A stretch of DNA of 64,000 bases. Source: Micromonospora chokoriensis (GTDB lineage: Bacteria; Actinomycetota; Actinomycetes; Mycobacteriales; Micromonosporaceae). Both the position numbers and the translations under genes were made by a program. The DNA lies in the NCBI RefSeq assembly GCF_900091505.1, contig NZ_LT607409.1:1116001-1180000 (forward strand), read 5' to 3'. The stretch's first letter is position 1. The number at the start of each line of letters is the position of its first letter. This document shows, piece after piece, positions 11,541 through 19,266 of this stretch. Below the pieces are notes generated by a model. It ran no database searches and was not told the origin of the DNA. It was given only the letters and a program-made list of their open reading frames with translations.

Positions 11541-12535
11541 TGCGGGGCAGGCGAGAGCCGGACGACGACCTGTCCCTGCACGAGCTGATCGACGGCCCGA
11601 CCGAGGCGCTGACCGCGGAGACCCTGGCTGCGGCTCTCGAACCCACGTCGGGCAGCCGCACCCGGATCGACCTGCCCCGGATGCCGGCCGTCGGGGCGTT
11701 GAACCGACGGGCGTTGCTCGGCGCGCTACCGGGCCCCCGCGGCGGGCGGCGCGGGAGCGGCCTGCCGACGGTCGAGCTGGCCGTCAGCGGAGTGACCGTC
11801 GACCGGGCACGCTTGGCCGACTACGACCGGGTCTGCGGGTTCCGGCTCAGCGATCGGCTGCCGGGGACCTTCCCGCACGTCCTGGGCTTCCCGCTGAGCC
11901 TGCGGGTGATGACCCTGCCGGCGTTCCCGCTCCCGCTCACCGGCCTGGTGCACGTCGGCAACCGGATCACCGTGCACCGCCCGACCACCGCCGACGAGAA
12001 GCTCGACTTCATCGCGTACGCCGAGAACCTGCGCCCGCACGACCGGGGGCGGCAGGTGGACGTGGTGCTGGTCGGCTCGATCGACGGCGAGAAGGTCTGG
12101 GAGGGTGTCTCGACGTACCTGGGTCGGGAACGCAAGCCCGGCGGCGGCGACCGGGGTGGACGGCCCGACGCGCCGGTCGGCACGGCCCGCTGGCGGGTGG
12201 AGCCGCGCGTCGGCACGGAGTACGCGCGGGTGTCCGGCGACCACAACCCGATCCACACCTCCCGGCTCGGTGCGCGGCTGTTCGGCTTCCACCGACCGAT
12301 CGCGCACGGCATGTGGAGCAAGGCGCGCTGCCTGGCCGCGTTGGAGAACCGACTGCCGGACTCCTACGCCGTCGAGGTCGCCTTCAAGCTGCCGGTGCCA
12401 CTGCCGAGCACTGTGAACTTCGCCCTGCTGCCGGACGGCGGGTTCGCCCTGCACGACTCGCGCGGCCGACCGCACCTGGCGGGCTCCGTGCGACCGCACC
12501 CGGCGGGCTCCGTGCGACCGCACCCGGCGGTCTGA
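11540..12535 (+). CDS. MaoC-family 3-hydroxyacyl dehydratase (HtdX-like)
   Basis: A 331-aa double hot-dog enzyme that would dehydrate 3-hydroxyacyl thioesters made by the upstream reductase. The hydratase motif is visible at YARVSGDHNPIHTSRLGARLFGF, with catalytic Asp and His, followed by IAHGMWS. The ATG at 11540 overlaps the reductase stop. The C-terminus is odd: a 24-nt tandem duplication (12467-12490, 12491-12514, partial third copy) encodes a repeated GSVRPHPA-like tail after the folded domain. It looks like recent replication slippage and probably does not affect activity. Confidence 0.88.
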   Translation: MRGRREPDDDLSLHELIDGPTEALTAETLAAALEPTSGSRTRIDLPRMPAVGALNRRALLGALPGPRGGRRGSGLPTVELAVSGVTVDRARLADYDRVCGFRLSDRLPGTFPHVLGFPLSLRVMTLPAFPLPLTGLVHVGNRITVHRPTTADEKLDFIAYAENLRPHDRGRQVDVVLVGSIDGEKVWEGVSTYLGRERKPGGGDRGGRPDAPVGTARWRVEPRVGTEYARVSGDHNPIHTSRLGARLFGFHRPIAHGMWSKARCLAALENRLPDSYAVEVAFKLPVPLPSTVNFALLPDGGFALHDSRGRPHLAGSVRPHPAGSVRPHPAV

Positions 12536-12568
12536 TGCGCTGACCCGCCCCTGCTGAGCAGTTCGGGC

Positions 12569-12629
12569 TTGGCAGGGGCGTTCCCATGCGCTAGGTTGTT
12601 CTCACATAGAGATGTTCTCACAGTGAGAG
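12569..12629 (+). promoter_or_regulatory. Promoter with tandem operator upstream of the Nudix-regulator operon
   Basis: TTGGCA (12569-12574) and TAGGTT (12592-12597) are spaced exactly 17 nt. Immediately after, GTTCTCACATAGAGAT (12598-12613) and GTTCTCACAGTGAGAG (12614-12629) form a direct repeat of period 16, each containing an inverted TCTCA-n3-(T/A)GAGA. The repeats cover the expected transcription start and end 7 nt before the GTG start. The likely ligand is the gene's own winged-helix domain (autoregulation), which is inference. Confidence 0.65.
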
Positions 12630-12636
12630 AGATGCC

Positions 12637-13389
12637 GTGGACGAGCAGGAGTTCCTGGACGCGTACGACCCCCGGGCCTATCCGGCGGTCGCGGTGACCG
12701 TCGACGTGGTCGCATTCACCATCCGCGACGACGCGCTGCACCTGCTGCTGATCCGACGCGGTCAGGCACCCTTCGAGGGCCACTGGGCGCTGCCCGGCGG
12801 CTTCGTCCACCCCGACGAGGACCTGACCACCGGCGCCCGACGCGAGCTGGCCGAGGAGACCGGGCTCGGTGGCGACGGGCTGCGCCGCGTACACCTGGAG
12901 CAGTTGGGCAGCTACGGCGATCCCGACCGTGACCCGCGGATGCGCATCGTCTCGATCGCCCACCTCGCGTTCGCCCCCGACCTGCCCGACCCGGCCCCCG
13001 GCACCGACGCCGACGCCGCGATCTGGCTGCCGGTGACCGCGCTGAGCAGCCGCCAGCTCGCCTTCGACCACGGCCGGATCATCGACGACGCGCTGGAGCG
13101 GGCCCGGTCCAAGCTGGAGTACACCCCGCTCGCCACCCGCTTCCTCCCCACCGAGTTCACCATCGGCGAGCTGCGCGCCGTCTACGAGACGGTCTGGGGT
13201 CACCCCCTGCACGCCGGCAACTTCCACCGCAAGGTGCTGTCCGTGCCGGGCTTCGTGGAGAGCACCGGCGCCAGCACCGAGCGCGGCGGCAGTCGGGGCG
13301 GCCCGCGCGCCCGGCTCTACCGGGCCGGCGACGCCCGCCTGCTGCACCCGGCGCTGCTGCGCCCGGCCCGTGAGGAGACGGTGCGATGA
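12637..13389 (+). CDS. Nudix hydrolase with C-terminal winged-helix domain (NrtR-like regulator)
   Basis: A 250-aa protein. The N-terminal Nudix domain keeps a full Nudix box (GFVHPDE, seven residues, RELAEETGL). The C-terminal part (about 150-250, PTEFTIGELRAVYETVWG, NFHRKVLSVPGFVE) is the winged-helix module found in NrtR regulators. NrtR proteins usually sense ADP-ribose and repress NAD genes, and many have lost the catalytic box. Here the box is intact, so hydrolysis is possible. The stop overlaps the next start in ATGA, making it the first cistron of a coupled four-gene operon. Two direct repeats abut its start and are the probable operator. Residues 215-250 are a Gly/Arg-rich tail. Confidence 0.85.
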   Translation: MDEQEFLDAYDPRAYPAVAVTVDVVAFTIRDDALHLLLIRRGQAPFEGHWALPGGFVHPDEDLTTGARRELAEETGLGGDGLRRVHLEQLGSYGDPDRDPRMRIVSIAHLAFAPDLPDPAPGTDADAAIWLPVTALSSRQLAFDHGRIIDDALERARSKLEYTPLATRFLPTEFTIGELRAVYETVWGHPLHAGNFHRKVLSVPGFVESTGASTERGGSRGGPRARLYRAGDARLLHPALLRPAREETVR

Positions 13390-14354
13390 GGACGGCGGAG
13401 GCCATCGGCCTGGTCGCGGCGGCCCGCACCGACGCCGACCTGTTCGGCGCGGACCAGCCGGCCCGGCGTTACCGCGAGCTGGTCGCGGCCCTGCACCCCG
13501 ACCACCTGCCGGCCGACCCGGCGGTACGCGCCGAAGCCACCGAGGCGTTCATCCACGTCACCACCCGGTGGCGGGCTCGGCAGGTGACAGTCCTCGGCGA
13601 CTACCGGCTCGGCGCGCCGGCCCACTCCGGTGACCTGGCCGACCTCTACGACGTGGGCGACGACCGGCTGCTCAAGCTCCCCCGGCGGCCCACCGACAAC
13701 GACCTGATGACCCGCGAGGCACACGCCCTGCGCACCATCGCCGAACGCGGCGACCCGCGCTACCTGCCGTACGTGCCCCGACTGGTGGACGAGTTCCGGC
13801 ACCGCGACGCCGCGACCGGCGCGGAACGACGGATCAACGTGCTGGCCACCGCACCCGGGTTGCACGACCTCGACGAGGTGCGGCGCGCGTACCCCGACGG
13901 GTTGGACGCCCGGGACGTGGCCTGGATGTGGCGGCGGCTGCTGGTGGCGCTCGGCCTGGCCCACCGGGCCGGCGTGGTGCACGGCGCGGTACTGCCGCGA
14001 CACGTGCTGATCGAGCCGGACGCCCACGGCGTGGTGCTCGTCGACTGGTGCTTCTCGGCCCCCGTCGGCGGCACCGTCCCGGCGGTCCTACCCGGCCACG
14101 GCTGGGACCCGGAGGAGGTCGTCACGAAGCAGCCCTGCGGCCCGGGCACCGACATCGCCATGGCCAGTCACTGCATGAGCTGGCTGATGGGGCCACGCGC
14201 ACCCCGGGAGCTGGACGCCTTCGCGCGGGGCTGCCGACAACGGTCGCTGGACGCCCGGCCCGACGACGCCTGGCGTCTGCTCCGCGAACTCGACCAGGTG
14301 CTGGACCGGCTCTACGGGCCCCGCACCTTCCGACCCTTCACCCTCACCCCCTAA
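13386..14354 (+). CDS. J-like/pseudokinase fusion protein
   Basis: A 322-aa protein with two recognisable parts. Residues 25-65 resemble a J-domain fragment: RRYRELVAALHPDH with the HPD tripeptide at 37-39. From about 75 it follows a protein-kinase pattern: Lys97 in LLKLPR, Glu111 in TREAHAL, and a catalytic-loop equivalent HGAVLPRHVLI at 199-209. There the HRD aspartate is Ala201 and the usual Lys and Asn are missing, although Asp220 of the DFG equivalent (DWC) remains. This predicts a nucleotide-binding or regulatory pseudokinase. It is translationally coupled to the Nudix gene and followed after 9 nt by the VWA-like gene. The target is unknown. Confidence 0.75.
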   Translation: MRTAEAIGLVAAARTDADLFGADQPARRYRELVAALHPDHLPADPAVRAEATEAFIHVTTRWRARQVTVLGDYRLGAPAHSGDLADLYDVGDDRLLKLPRRPTDNDLMTREAHALRTIAERGDPRYLPYVPRLVDEFRHRDAATGAERRINVLATAPGLHDLDEVRRAYPDGLDARDVAWMWRRLLVALGLAHRAGVVHGAVLPRHVLIEPDAHGVVLVDWCFSAPVGGTVPAVLPGHGWDPEEVVTKQPCGPGTDIAMASHCMSWLMGPRAPRELDAFARGCRQRSLDARPDDAWRLLRELDQVLDRLYGPRTFRPFTLTP

Positions 14355-14363
14355 GGAGCTGTC

Positions 14364-15323
14364 ATGGGCAGTGGAATCTGGTCCACCGACGTGTACGACG
14401 CCGCCGACCGCTACCGCCGGTCCACCGGCAGGAGTGCCTTCTCCTACAGCGACAGCGGGGCGCGCACCGTGCACCCCGCGCTCGACCCCCGCGACGCGAC
14501 CCGCGAGAGCCGCGACTCCGACGAGCACCCCCGGTCGACGCCCGTCGCGGTGCTCTTCGACGTGACCGGCTCGATGCGTACGGTGCCGCGCGTCCTGCAG
14601 ACCAAGCTGCCGCAGCTGCTCGGGCTGCTGCAACGGCAGGGCTACGCCAGCGACCCACAGATCATGTTCGGCGCGATCGGCGACGCGACCTGCGACCGGG
14701 TGCCGTTGCAGGTGGGCCAGTTCGAGTCGGACAACCGGATGGACGACGACCTCGGCCGGGTCGTCCTCGAAGGCGGTGGCGGCGGTCAGATGAGCGAGTC
14801 GTACGAGCTGGCCATGTACTTCATGGCCCGGCACACCGTCACCGACAGCTGGGAGAAGCGCGGCCGGCGCGGTTACCTGTTCATCATCGGCGACGAGCTG
14901 GCGTACCAGCAGGTGAAGGCCCGGGAGGTGGCCCGCCTGATCGGCGACGACCTGGCCGAGGACGTGCCGCTGCGGCAGATCGTGGCCGAGGTGACAGGCC
15001 GCTGGGACACGTACTACCTGCTCCCCGCCGGCAGCCACTACGCCGGCAACGCCACGGTGCTGGACTTCTGGCGGGACCTGCTCGGGCAGAACGCCGTTGT
15101 GCTCGACGACCTGGACGCGGTGTGCGAGACCATCGCGCTCACCATCGGCCTCGGTGAAGAGGCCATCGACCTGGACGCAGGATTGCGTGACCTGGACCGC
15201 GCCGGCTCCGGCGCGACCGGCACCGTGTCGAAGGCGCTGGCCCGCCTCGGTCGGGGACGGCGGGCCGAGGTGTCGACGCTTCCGGCGTTCCGCGACACCG
15301 CAGGTGGGGTGACCCGGCTGTGA
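14364..15323 (+). CDS. VWA-like protein with MIDAS motif
   Basis: A 319-aa cytoplasmic protein (no signal or membrane segment). The MIDAS-type sequence DVTGSM is at residues 66-71, preceded by the hydrophobic strand VAVLF. A later LFIIGDELAYQ is the usual second acidic strand of the fold. It resembles stand-alone VWA proteins that pair with kinases in stress and tellurite-type clusters. TAAGGAG lies at good spacing before the ATG. It overlaps the following PurA-like gene in GTGA, so the four genes probably act together. It probably recruits or presents a partner in a metal-dependent way; the partner is not known. Confidence 0.75.
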   Translation: MGSGIWSTDVYDAADRYRRSTGRSAFSYSDSGARTVHPALDPRDATRESRDSDEHPRSTPVAVLFDVTGSMRTVPRVLQTKLPQLLGLLQRQGYASDPQIMFGAIGDATCDRVPLQVGQFESDNRMDDDLGRVVLEGGGGGQMSESYELAMYFMARHTVTDSWEKRGRRGYLFIIGDELAYQQVKAREVARLIGDDLAEDVPLRQIVAEVTGRWDTYYLLPAGSHYAGNATVLDFWRDLLGQNAVVLDDLDAVCETIALTIGLGEEAIDLDAGLRDLDRAGSGATGTVSKALARLGRGRRAEVSTLPAFRDTAGGVTRL

Positions 15324-16582
15324 AGCACGTGGCGGTGGTCGACCTCGGCTACGGCGACGCCGGCAAGGGCACGGTGGTGGACTGGCTCTGCGCCACCCGC
15401 CCAGTGCACACGGTGGTCCGCTTCAACGGGGGCGCGCAGGCGGCACACAACGTCGTGCTGCGCGACGGGCGGCACCACACGTTCGCGCAGTTCGGCGCCG
15501 GCACGTTCCACAGCGGGGTCGGCACGCACCTGTCCCGGCACGTGGTGGTGGACCCGCTGGCCCTGGCCGCCGAGGCCGACCATCTCGCCACGGTGGGGGT
15601 GCACGACGCGCTCGACCGACTCACCGTCGACGGGGAGGCGCTGCTCGCCACCCCGTACCACCGGGCCGCCAACCGGGCCCGGGAGATCGCCCGGGGAGCC
15701 GACCGGCACGGCTCCTGCGGGCTGGGGGTGGGCGAGGCCGTCGCGTACGGTCTCGCCCACCCGGACGACGCGCCCCGGGTCGCCGACTGCCACGACCCAG
15801 CGCTGCTGCGCCGCCGGCTGACCGTCCTGCGGGACCGGCTGACCGCCGAACTCGGCCCGCTGGACGCGCCGCCGGTCGAGGACTGCCTGCCCGCGTACAC
15901 CGGGTTCGCCGGGCGGGTCGCGATCGTCGACCGGAGTTGGCTCGCCGGTGCGCTGCGCTCCGGGACCTGCGTCTTCGAGGGCGCGCAGGGGGTGCTGCTG
16001 GACGAGTGGCACGGCTTCCACCCGTACACGACGTGGAGCACCACCACGTTCGCCAACGCCGACAGTCTGCTCGCCGAGGCGGGCCTGCCCGGTGACGTGA
16101 CCCGGGTCGGGGTGCTGCGGGTGGTCACCACCCGGCACGGGGCCGGCCCGCTGGTGACCGAGGACCCGGCGCTGCCGTTCACCGACCGGCACAACGCCAC
16201 GAACCCCTGGCAGGGCCGTTTCCGGTTCGGCCACTTCGACGCTGTCGCCCACCGGTACGCCCTCGCGGCGGCCGGCGGGGTCGACGGCCTGGCGTTGACC
16301 CACCTCGACCTGGCCGATCCTGACCTGCGGTTCTGCCGGCGCTACGACACCACCGACCACCTCACCCCCGGCCCACCCGGTGACCTGGGCCGGCAGGCCG
16401 CGCTCACCGCCCGTCTGCTGCGTTCCCGCCCGGTCTACGACGACCCGCCGACGGACTGGGCGGAGGCGGTCGGCGCGGAGCTGGGCGCGCCCGTGGTGCT
16501 GACCTCGCACGGCCCCACCGCCGACGACAAGACCGCGCACGGTCCGCTGCTGACCCCACCGGCGCTGATCGGCGCCGGCTGA
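15320..16582 (+). CDS. Divergent adenylosuccinate synthetase paralogue (PurA-like)
   Basis: A 420-aa protein with the PurA fold. Conserved: Asp13 and Lys16 of GDAGKGT, His43 in AAHNVV, FEGAQGVLLDEWHG, and HGAGPLVTE. Changed relative to the canonical PurA in this window (26549-27838): GDEGKGK becomes [16 protein letters not shown] becomes GSCGLGVGE (131-139), the aspartate-binding GTTTGRERR segment becomes NPWQGRFRF (295-303), and TKLD of the guanine site becomes THLD (327-330). These changes hit IMP, aspartate and GTP contacts, so it probably ligates a different nucleotide or amino donor. A true purA exists, so it is not housekeeping. It is the last cistron of the Nudix/pseudokinase/VWA operon. 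Confidence 0.85.
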   Translation: MKHVAVVDLGYGDAGKGTVVDWLCATRPVHTVVRFNGGAQAAHNVVLRDGRHHTFAQFGAGTFHSGVGTHLSRHVVVDPLALAAEADHLATVGVHDALDRLTVDGEALLATPYHRAANRAREIARGADRHGSCGLGVGEAVAYGLAHPDDAPRVADCHDPALLRRRLTVLRDRLTAELGPLDAPPVEDCLPAYTGFAGRVAIVDRSWLAGALRSGTCVFEGAQGVLLDEWHGFHPYTTWSTTTFANADSLLAEAGLPGDVTRVGVLRVVTTRHGAGPLVTEDPALPFTDRHNATNPWQGRFRFGHFDAVAHRYALAAAGGVDGLALTHLDLADPDLRFCRRYDTTDHLTPGPPGDLGRQAALTARLLRSRPVYDDPPTDWAEAVGAELGAPVVLTSHGPTADDKTAHGPLLTPPALIGAG

Positions 16583-16637
16583 GGCGTCTTCTGCCGACTC
16601 GGCCACCGGGCGGCCCCCACCCGGCAAGCATGGGGGC

Positions 16638-17258
16638 ATGGACGCCCTGCTCGACCTCCTCCGTGGGACGGTCACATCGCCGTGGGTGTACCTGGTGATC
16701 TTCGGGCTCACCGCGATCGACGCGTTCTTCCCCGCGGTGCCGGGCGAGGCCGCGGTGATCACCGCAGGGGTGCTGTCCGCCAGCAGCGGTCACCCCAGCC
16801 TGACCCTGGTGATCGTCAGCGCCGCCGTCGGCGCGCTGGTCGGCGACCACATCTCCTACGCGATCGGTCGGGGCGGCGGCGCGCACCGGCTGGCCCGCCT
16901 ACCGGACGGCAGCCGGCGGCGGGCCGGCTCCGACTGGGCCCGCCGGGCCGTGGACCGGCGGGGCGGCATCATCCTGACCACCAGCCGGTACGTGCCGGGC
17001 GGTCGAACGGCGGTCACCCTCACCATGGGCGCGGTGCGCTATCCCCGCCGGTCATTCCTGCTGTACGACAGCATCGCGGCGGTCACCTGGGCGCTGTACT
17101 GCGGGCTGCTCGGATACTTCGGCGGGCTGGCCTTCGAGCGCGATCCCGTGAAGGGCGTACTGGTCGGAGTGGGGGTCTCGCTGGTCGTCACGTTCGGTCT
17201 GGAGGGGGTCCGCTGGCTGCGCCGCCGGGCCCACCGCCACGCCGCCTCCCGCCGCTGA
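16638..17258 (+). CDS. DedA family membrane protein (first paralogue)
   Basis: A 206-aa integral membrane protein. It has SPWVYLVIFGLTAIDAFFPAVPGE at the N-terminus, GALVGDHISYAIGRGGG, and the SRYVPGGRTAVTL segment, all typical of DedA/SNARE-associated (PF09335) proteins. DedA proteins are linked to lipid flipping and proton-motive-force homeostasis. The start ATG has GGGGG upstream. It lies 55 nt after the PurA-like gene, so read-through from that operon is possible, but its relative at 19267 suggests it belongs with the two-component block. Confidence 0.88.
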   Translation: MDALLDLLRGTVTSPWVYLVIFGLTAIDAFFPAVPGEAAVITAGVLSASSGHPSLTLVIVSAAVGALVGDHISYAIGRGGGAHRLARLPDGSRRRAGSDWARRAVDRRGGIILTTSRYVPGGRTAVTLTMGAVRYPRRSFLLYDSIAAVTWALYCGLLGYFGGLAFERDPVKGVLVGVGVSLVVTFGLEGVRWLRRRAHRHAASRR

Positions 17259-17306
17259 CGCGGTCTTCAGTTACCGGCCTTCCGGTTGCGGTCGCCCAGA
17301 AAGACG

Positions 17307-17948
17307 TCACAGCAGGTCGGCGTCGTGCACCAGGATCGCCAGCTGCACCCGGTTGCCCGCCTGCAGCTTCGCCAGCGCCCGGCTGACGTGCGCCTTCACG
17401 GTGGCCTCGCTCATCGTCAACCGCCGGGCGATCTCCGCGTTGCCGTGCCCACGCGCCACCTCCCGAACGATCTCCAACTCCCGCGCGGTGAGCGGTGCGA
17501 GCCGCCGGCGAGCCGCGTCCCGCCGCGCCGGGCCACGATCGGCGAACGAGCTGATCAGCCGCCGGGTCACGGTCGGGGCGAGCATCGCGTGCCCGGCCGC
17601 CACCGTCCGAACGGCGGCGGCCAACTCGCGGGGCGGGGTGTCCTTGAGCAGGAACCCGACAGCGCCGGCCCGCAGCGCCCGGTGCACGTACTCGTCGAGG
17701 TCGAAGGTGGTCAACATGATCACTTTCGCGCCGGCGGCGACCACCTCCGGCGCGACGGTCAGCCCGTCGACGCCCGGCATCCGCACGTCGAGCAGCACCA
17801 CGTCGGGGCGTAACCGGTGGGTCTGCTCCAACGCGTCGGCGCCGTCCGCCGCCTCGCCGACCACTGTGACGTCCTCGGACGCCTCCAGGATCAACCGCAG
17901 CCCGGCGCGGACGAGCTGCTCGTCGTCGACCACCAGCACCCGGATCAC
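17307..17948 (-). CDS. LuxR/NarL-family response regulator
   Basis: A 213-aa regulator. The receiver domain has the acidic pair DDE at the N-terminus, phosphoacceptor Asp in VLLDVRMPG, Thr in MLTTFD and Lys in LLKDTPP. A NarL-type HTH (LTARELEIVREVARGHGNAEIARRL) ends the protein. The GTG start at 17946-17948 overlaps the stop of the upstream kinase gene in GTGA, so the two form a coupled pair. The control target is unknown; flanking DedA genes are candidates by position only. Confidence 0.94.
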   Translation of the reverse strand: MIRVLVVDDEQLVRAGLRLILEASEDVTVVGEAADGADALEQTHRLRPDVVLLDVRMPGVDGLTVAPEVVAAGAKVIMLTTFDLDEYVHRALRAGAVGFLLKDTPPRELAAAVRTVAAGHAMLAPTVTRRLISSFADRGPARRDAARRRLAPLTARELEIVREVARGHGNAEIARRLTMSEATVKAHVSRALAKLQAGNRVQLAILVHDADLL

Positions 17949-19096
17949 GTCGCGCCCTCCAGCGGGATCAGGGCCCGGACCAGGAAACCGCCGTCCGCCG
18001 GCGTCGCCTCCAGCCGACCGCCGAGCAGCTCCACCCGCTCGCGCAGCCCGAGCAACCCCTGCCCGGCGCCGGGCAGCGCCGACCCGCTCTCGGACGGGCC
18101 GTTGCGGACCAGCACCTCCAGCCCGTCGGGCAGGTAGCGCAGGCGAACGACAGTCTCGGCGTCGGCCGCGTGTTTGCGCACGTTCGTCAACGCCTCGCGG
18201 ACCACCCGGTACGCGGTCCGCCCCAACGTCGCCGGTAGTGCGGTCGGCTCGCCCTCGTCCTGCCGGGACACTCGGAGCCCTGCGGTGCGGGACTCCCCGA
18301 TCAGCTCGTCCAGCGCGTCGAGCCCTCGCTCCGGCACCACTGCCGCCTCGGCCTGTCGGAGCACACCCAGCACCTCGCGCAGGTCGGTGAGCGCCTGCCG
18401 GCCGGTCGTCCGGATCAGCGCGGCGGCCTCGACGGTTGCCGGGTCCGCGGCGGTCACCTCCAGGGCACCGGCGTGCACCACCATCAACGAGACCCGGTGT
18501 GCCACCACGTCGTGCATCTCCCGGGCGATCCTGGTCCGCTCCTCGGCGCGGACCCGGTCGGCGTGGGCCTCCCGCTCGCGTTCCAACCGTTCGGCCCGGT
18601 CCCGCAGAGCGGCGAGTGTGTCCCGGCGCGCCCGCACCCACAGGCCGAGGACCAACGGAAGTCCGACCAGGCAGGCGGCGAGCAGCAGCACGTTGCCAGT
18701 GGTGGCGGTGGTGATCCGGCGTACGCCGCCCACCTGCACCCCAATGACGACCCCACCGGCGAGCACCACGGCAGCCCCGGCGAGGTAGATGGCGAGTCGC
18801 CGCCCCCGTAGCCGCAGACCAGCCTGGTACGAGGCGACCACCCCGGCCGCCGCGGCGGCGAGCACCAGCCAGCCCAGCGCCGCAGCCAGGAACACGGGCC
18901 AGCGGCGGGTCCGGATCGTGCCGGCGGCCCAACCCGAGAACACCGCGAGCAGCAGCACCACCGCGCCCGACAGCGGCGAGCGGACACCGATGTCGCCTGT
19001 CGCGCTGGCCCAGACGGCGGCGGCCACCACGACAGCGAGCAGCAGCACCCCGTAGCGTTGGACGAACCGCCGAGGAGCGGAGTTGCTGGGGGCCAC
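17945..19096 (-). CDS. Sensor histidine kinase (HisKA_3 type)
   Basis: A 383-aa kinase. Several hydrophobic segments between residues 15 and 160 form the membrane input region with little periplasmic sequence. A coiled-coil linker leads to the H-box REMHDVVAHRVSL and then the N-box region REALTNVRKHA and a GQGLLGLRERVELLGG ATP lid. This is the NarL-family partner of the response regulator downstream. GTG start at 19094-19096. The short loops imply sensing of membrane state, which is inference. Confidence 0.93.
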   Translation of the reverse strand: MAPSNSAPRRFVQRYGVLLLAVVVAAAVWASATGDIGVRSPLSGAVVLLLAVFSGWAAGTIRTRRWPVFLAAALGWLVLAAAAAGVVASYQAGLRLRGRRLAIYLAGAAVVLAGGVVIGVQVGGVRRITTATTGNVLLLAACLVGLPLVLGLWVRARRDTLAALRDRAERLEREREAHADRVRAEERTRIAREMHDVVAHRVSLMVVHAGALEVTAADPATVEAAALIRTTGRQALTDLREVLGVLRQAEAAVVPERGLDALDELIGESRTAGLRVSRQDEGEPTALPATLGRTAYRVVREALTNVRKHAADAETVVRLRYLPDGLEVLVRNGPSESGSALPGAGQGLLGLRERVELLGGRLEATPADGGFLVRALIPLEGAT

Positions 19097-19192
19097 GCAG
19101 CGAGCGTAGGGCTTTACGAGCGAACCCGGCCGCCTCTCGCCGTCGGACCGGGGTGTGGTGGGGGAAGACCCCTATCTGCCATCCGGGCCGGT

Positions 19193-19208
19193 CACTACCT
19201 AAGTAGTG
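19193..19208. promoter_or_regulatory. Palindrome between the histidine kinase and second dedA
   Basis: CACTAC-ctaa-GTAGTG is a perfect 6-bp inverted repeat in the 170-nt gap between divergent genes. Its place before both starts fits an operator for the adjacent response regulator, but no motif for that regulator is known to me. Confidence 0.4.
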
Positions 19209-19266
19209 CCGCCCATCTGACCACTGGCCGATGGCAGGCGCCGCCGCGCGCACCAGCATCAGGATC

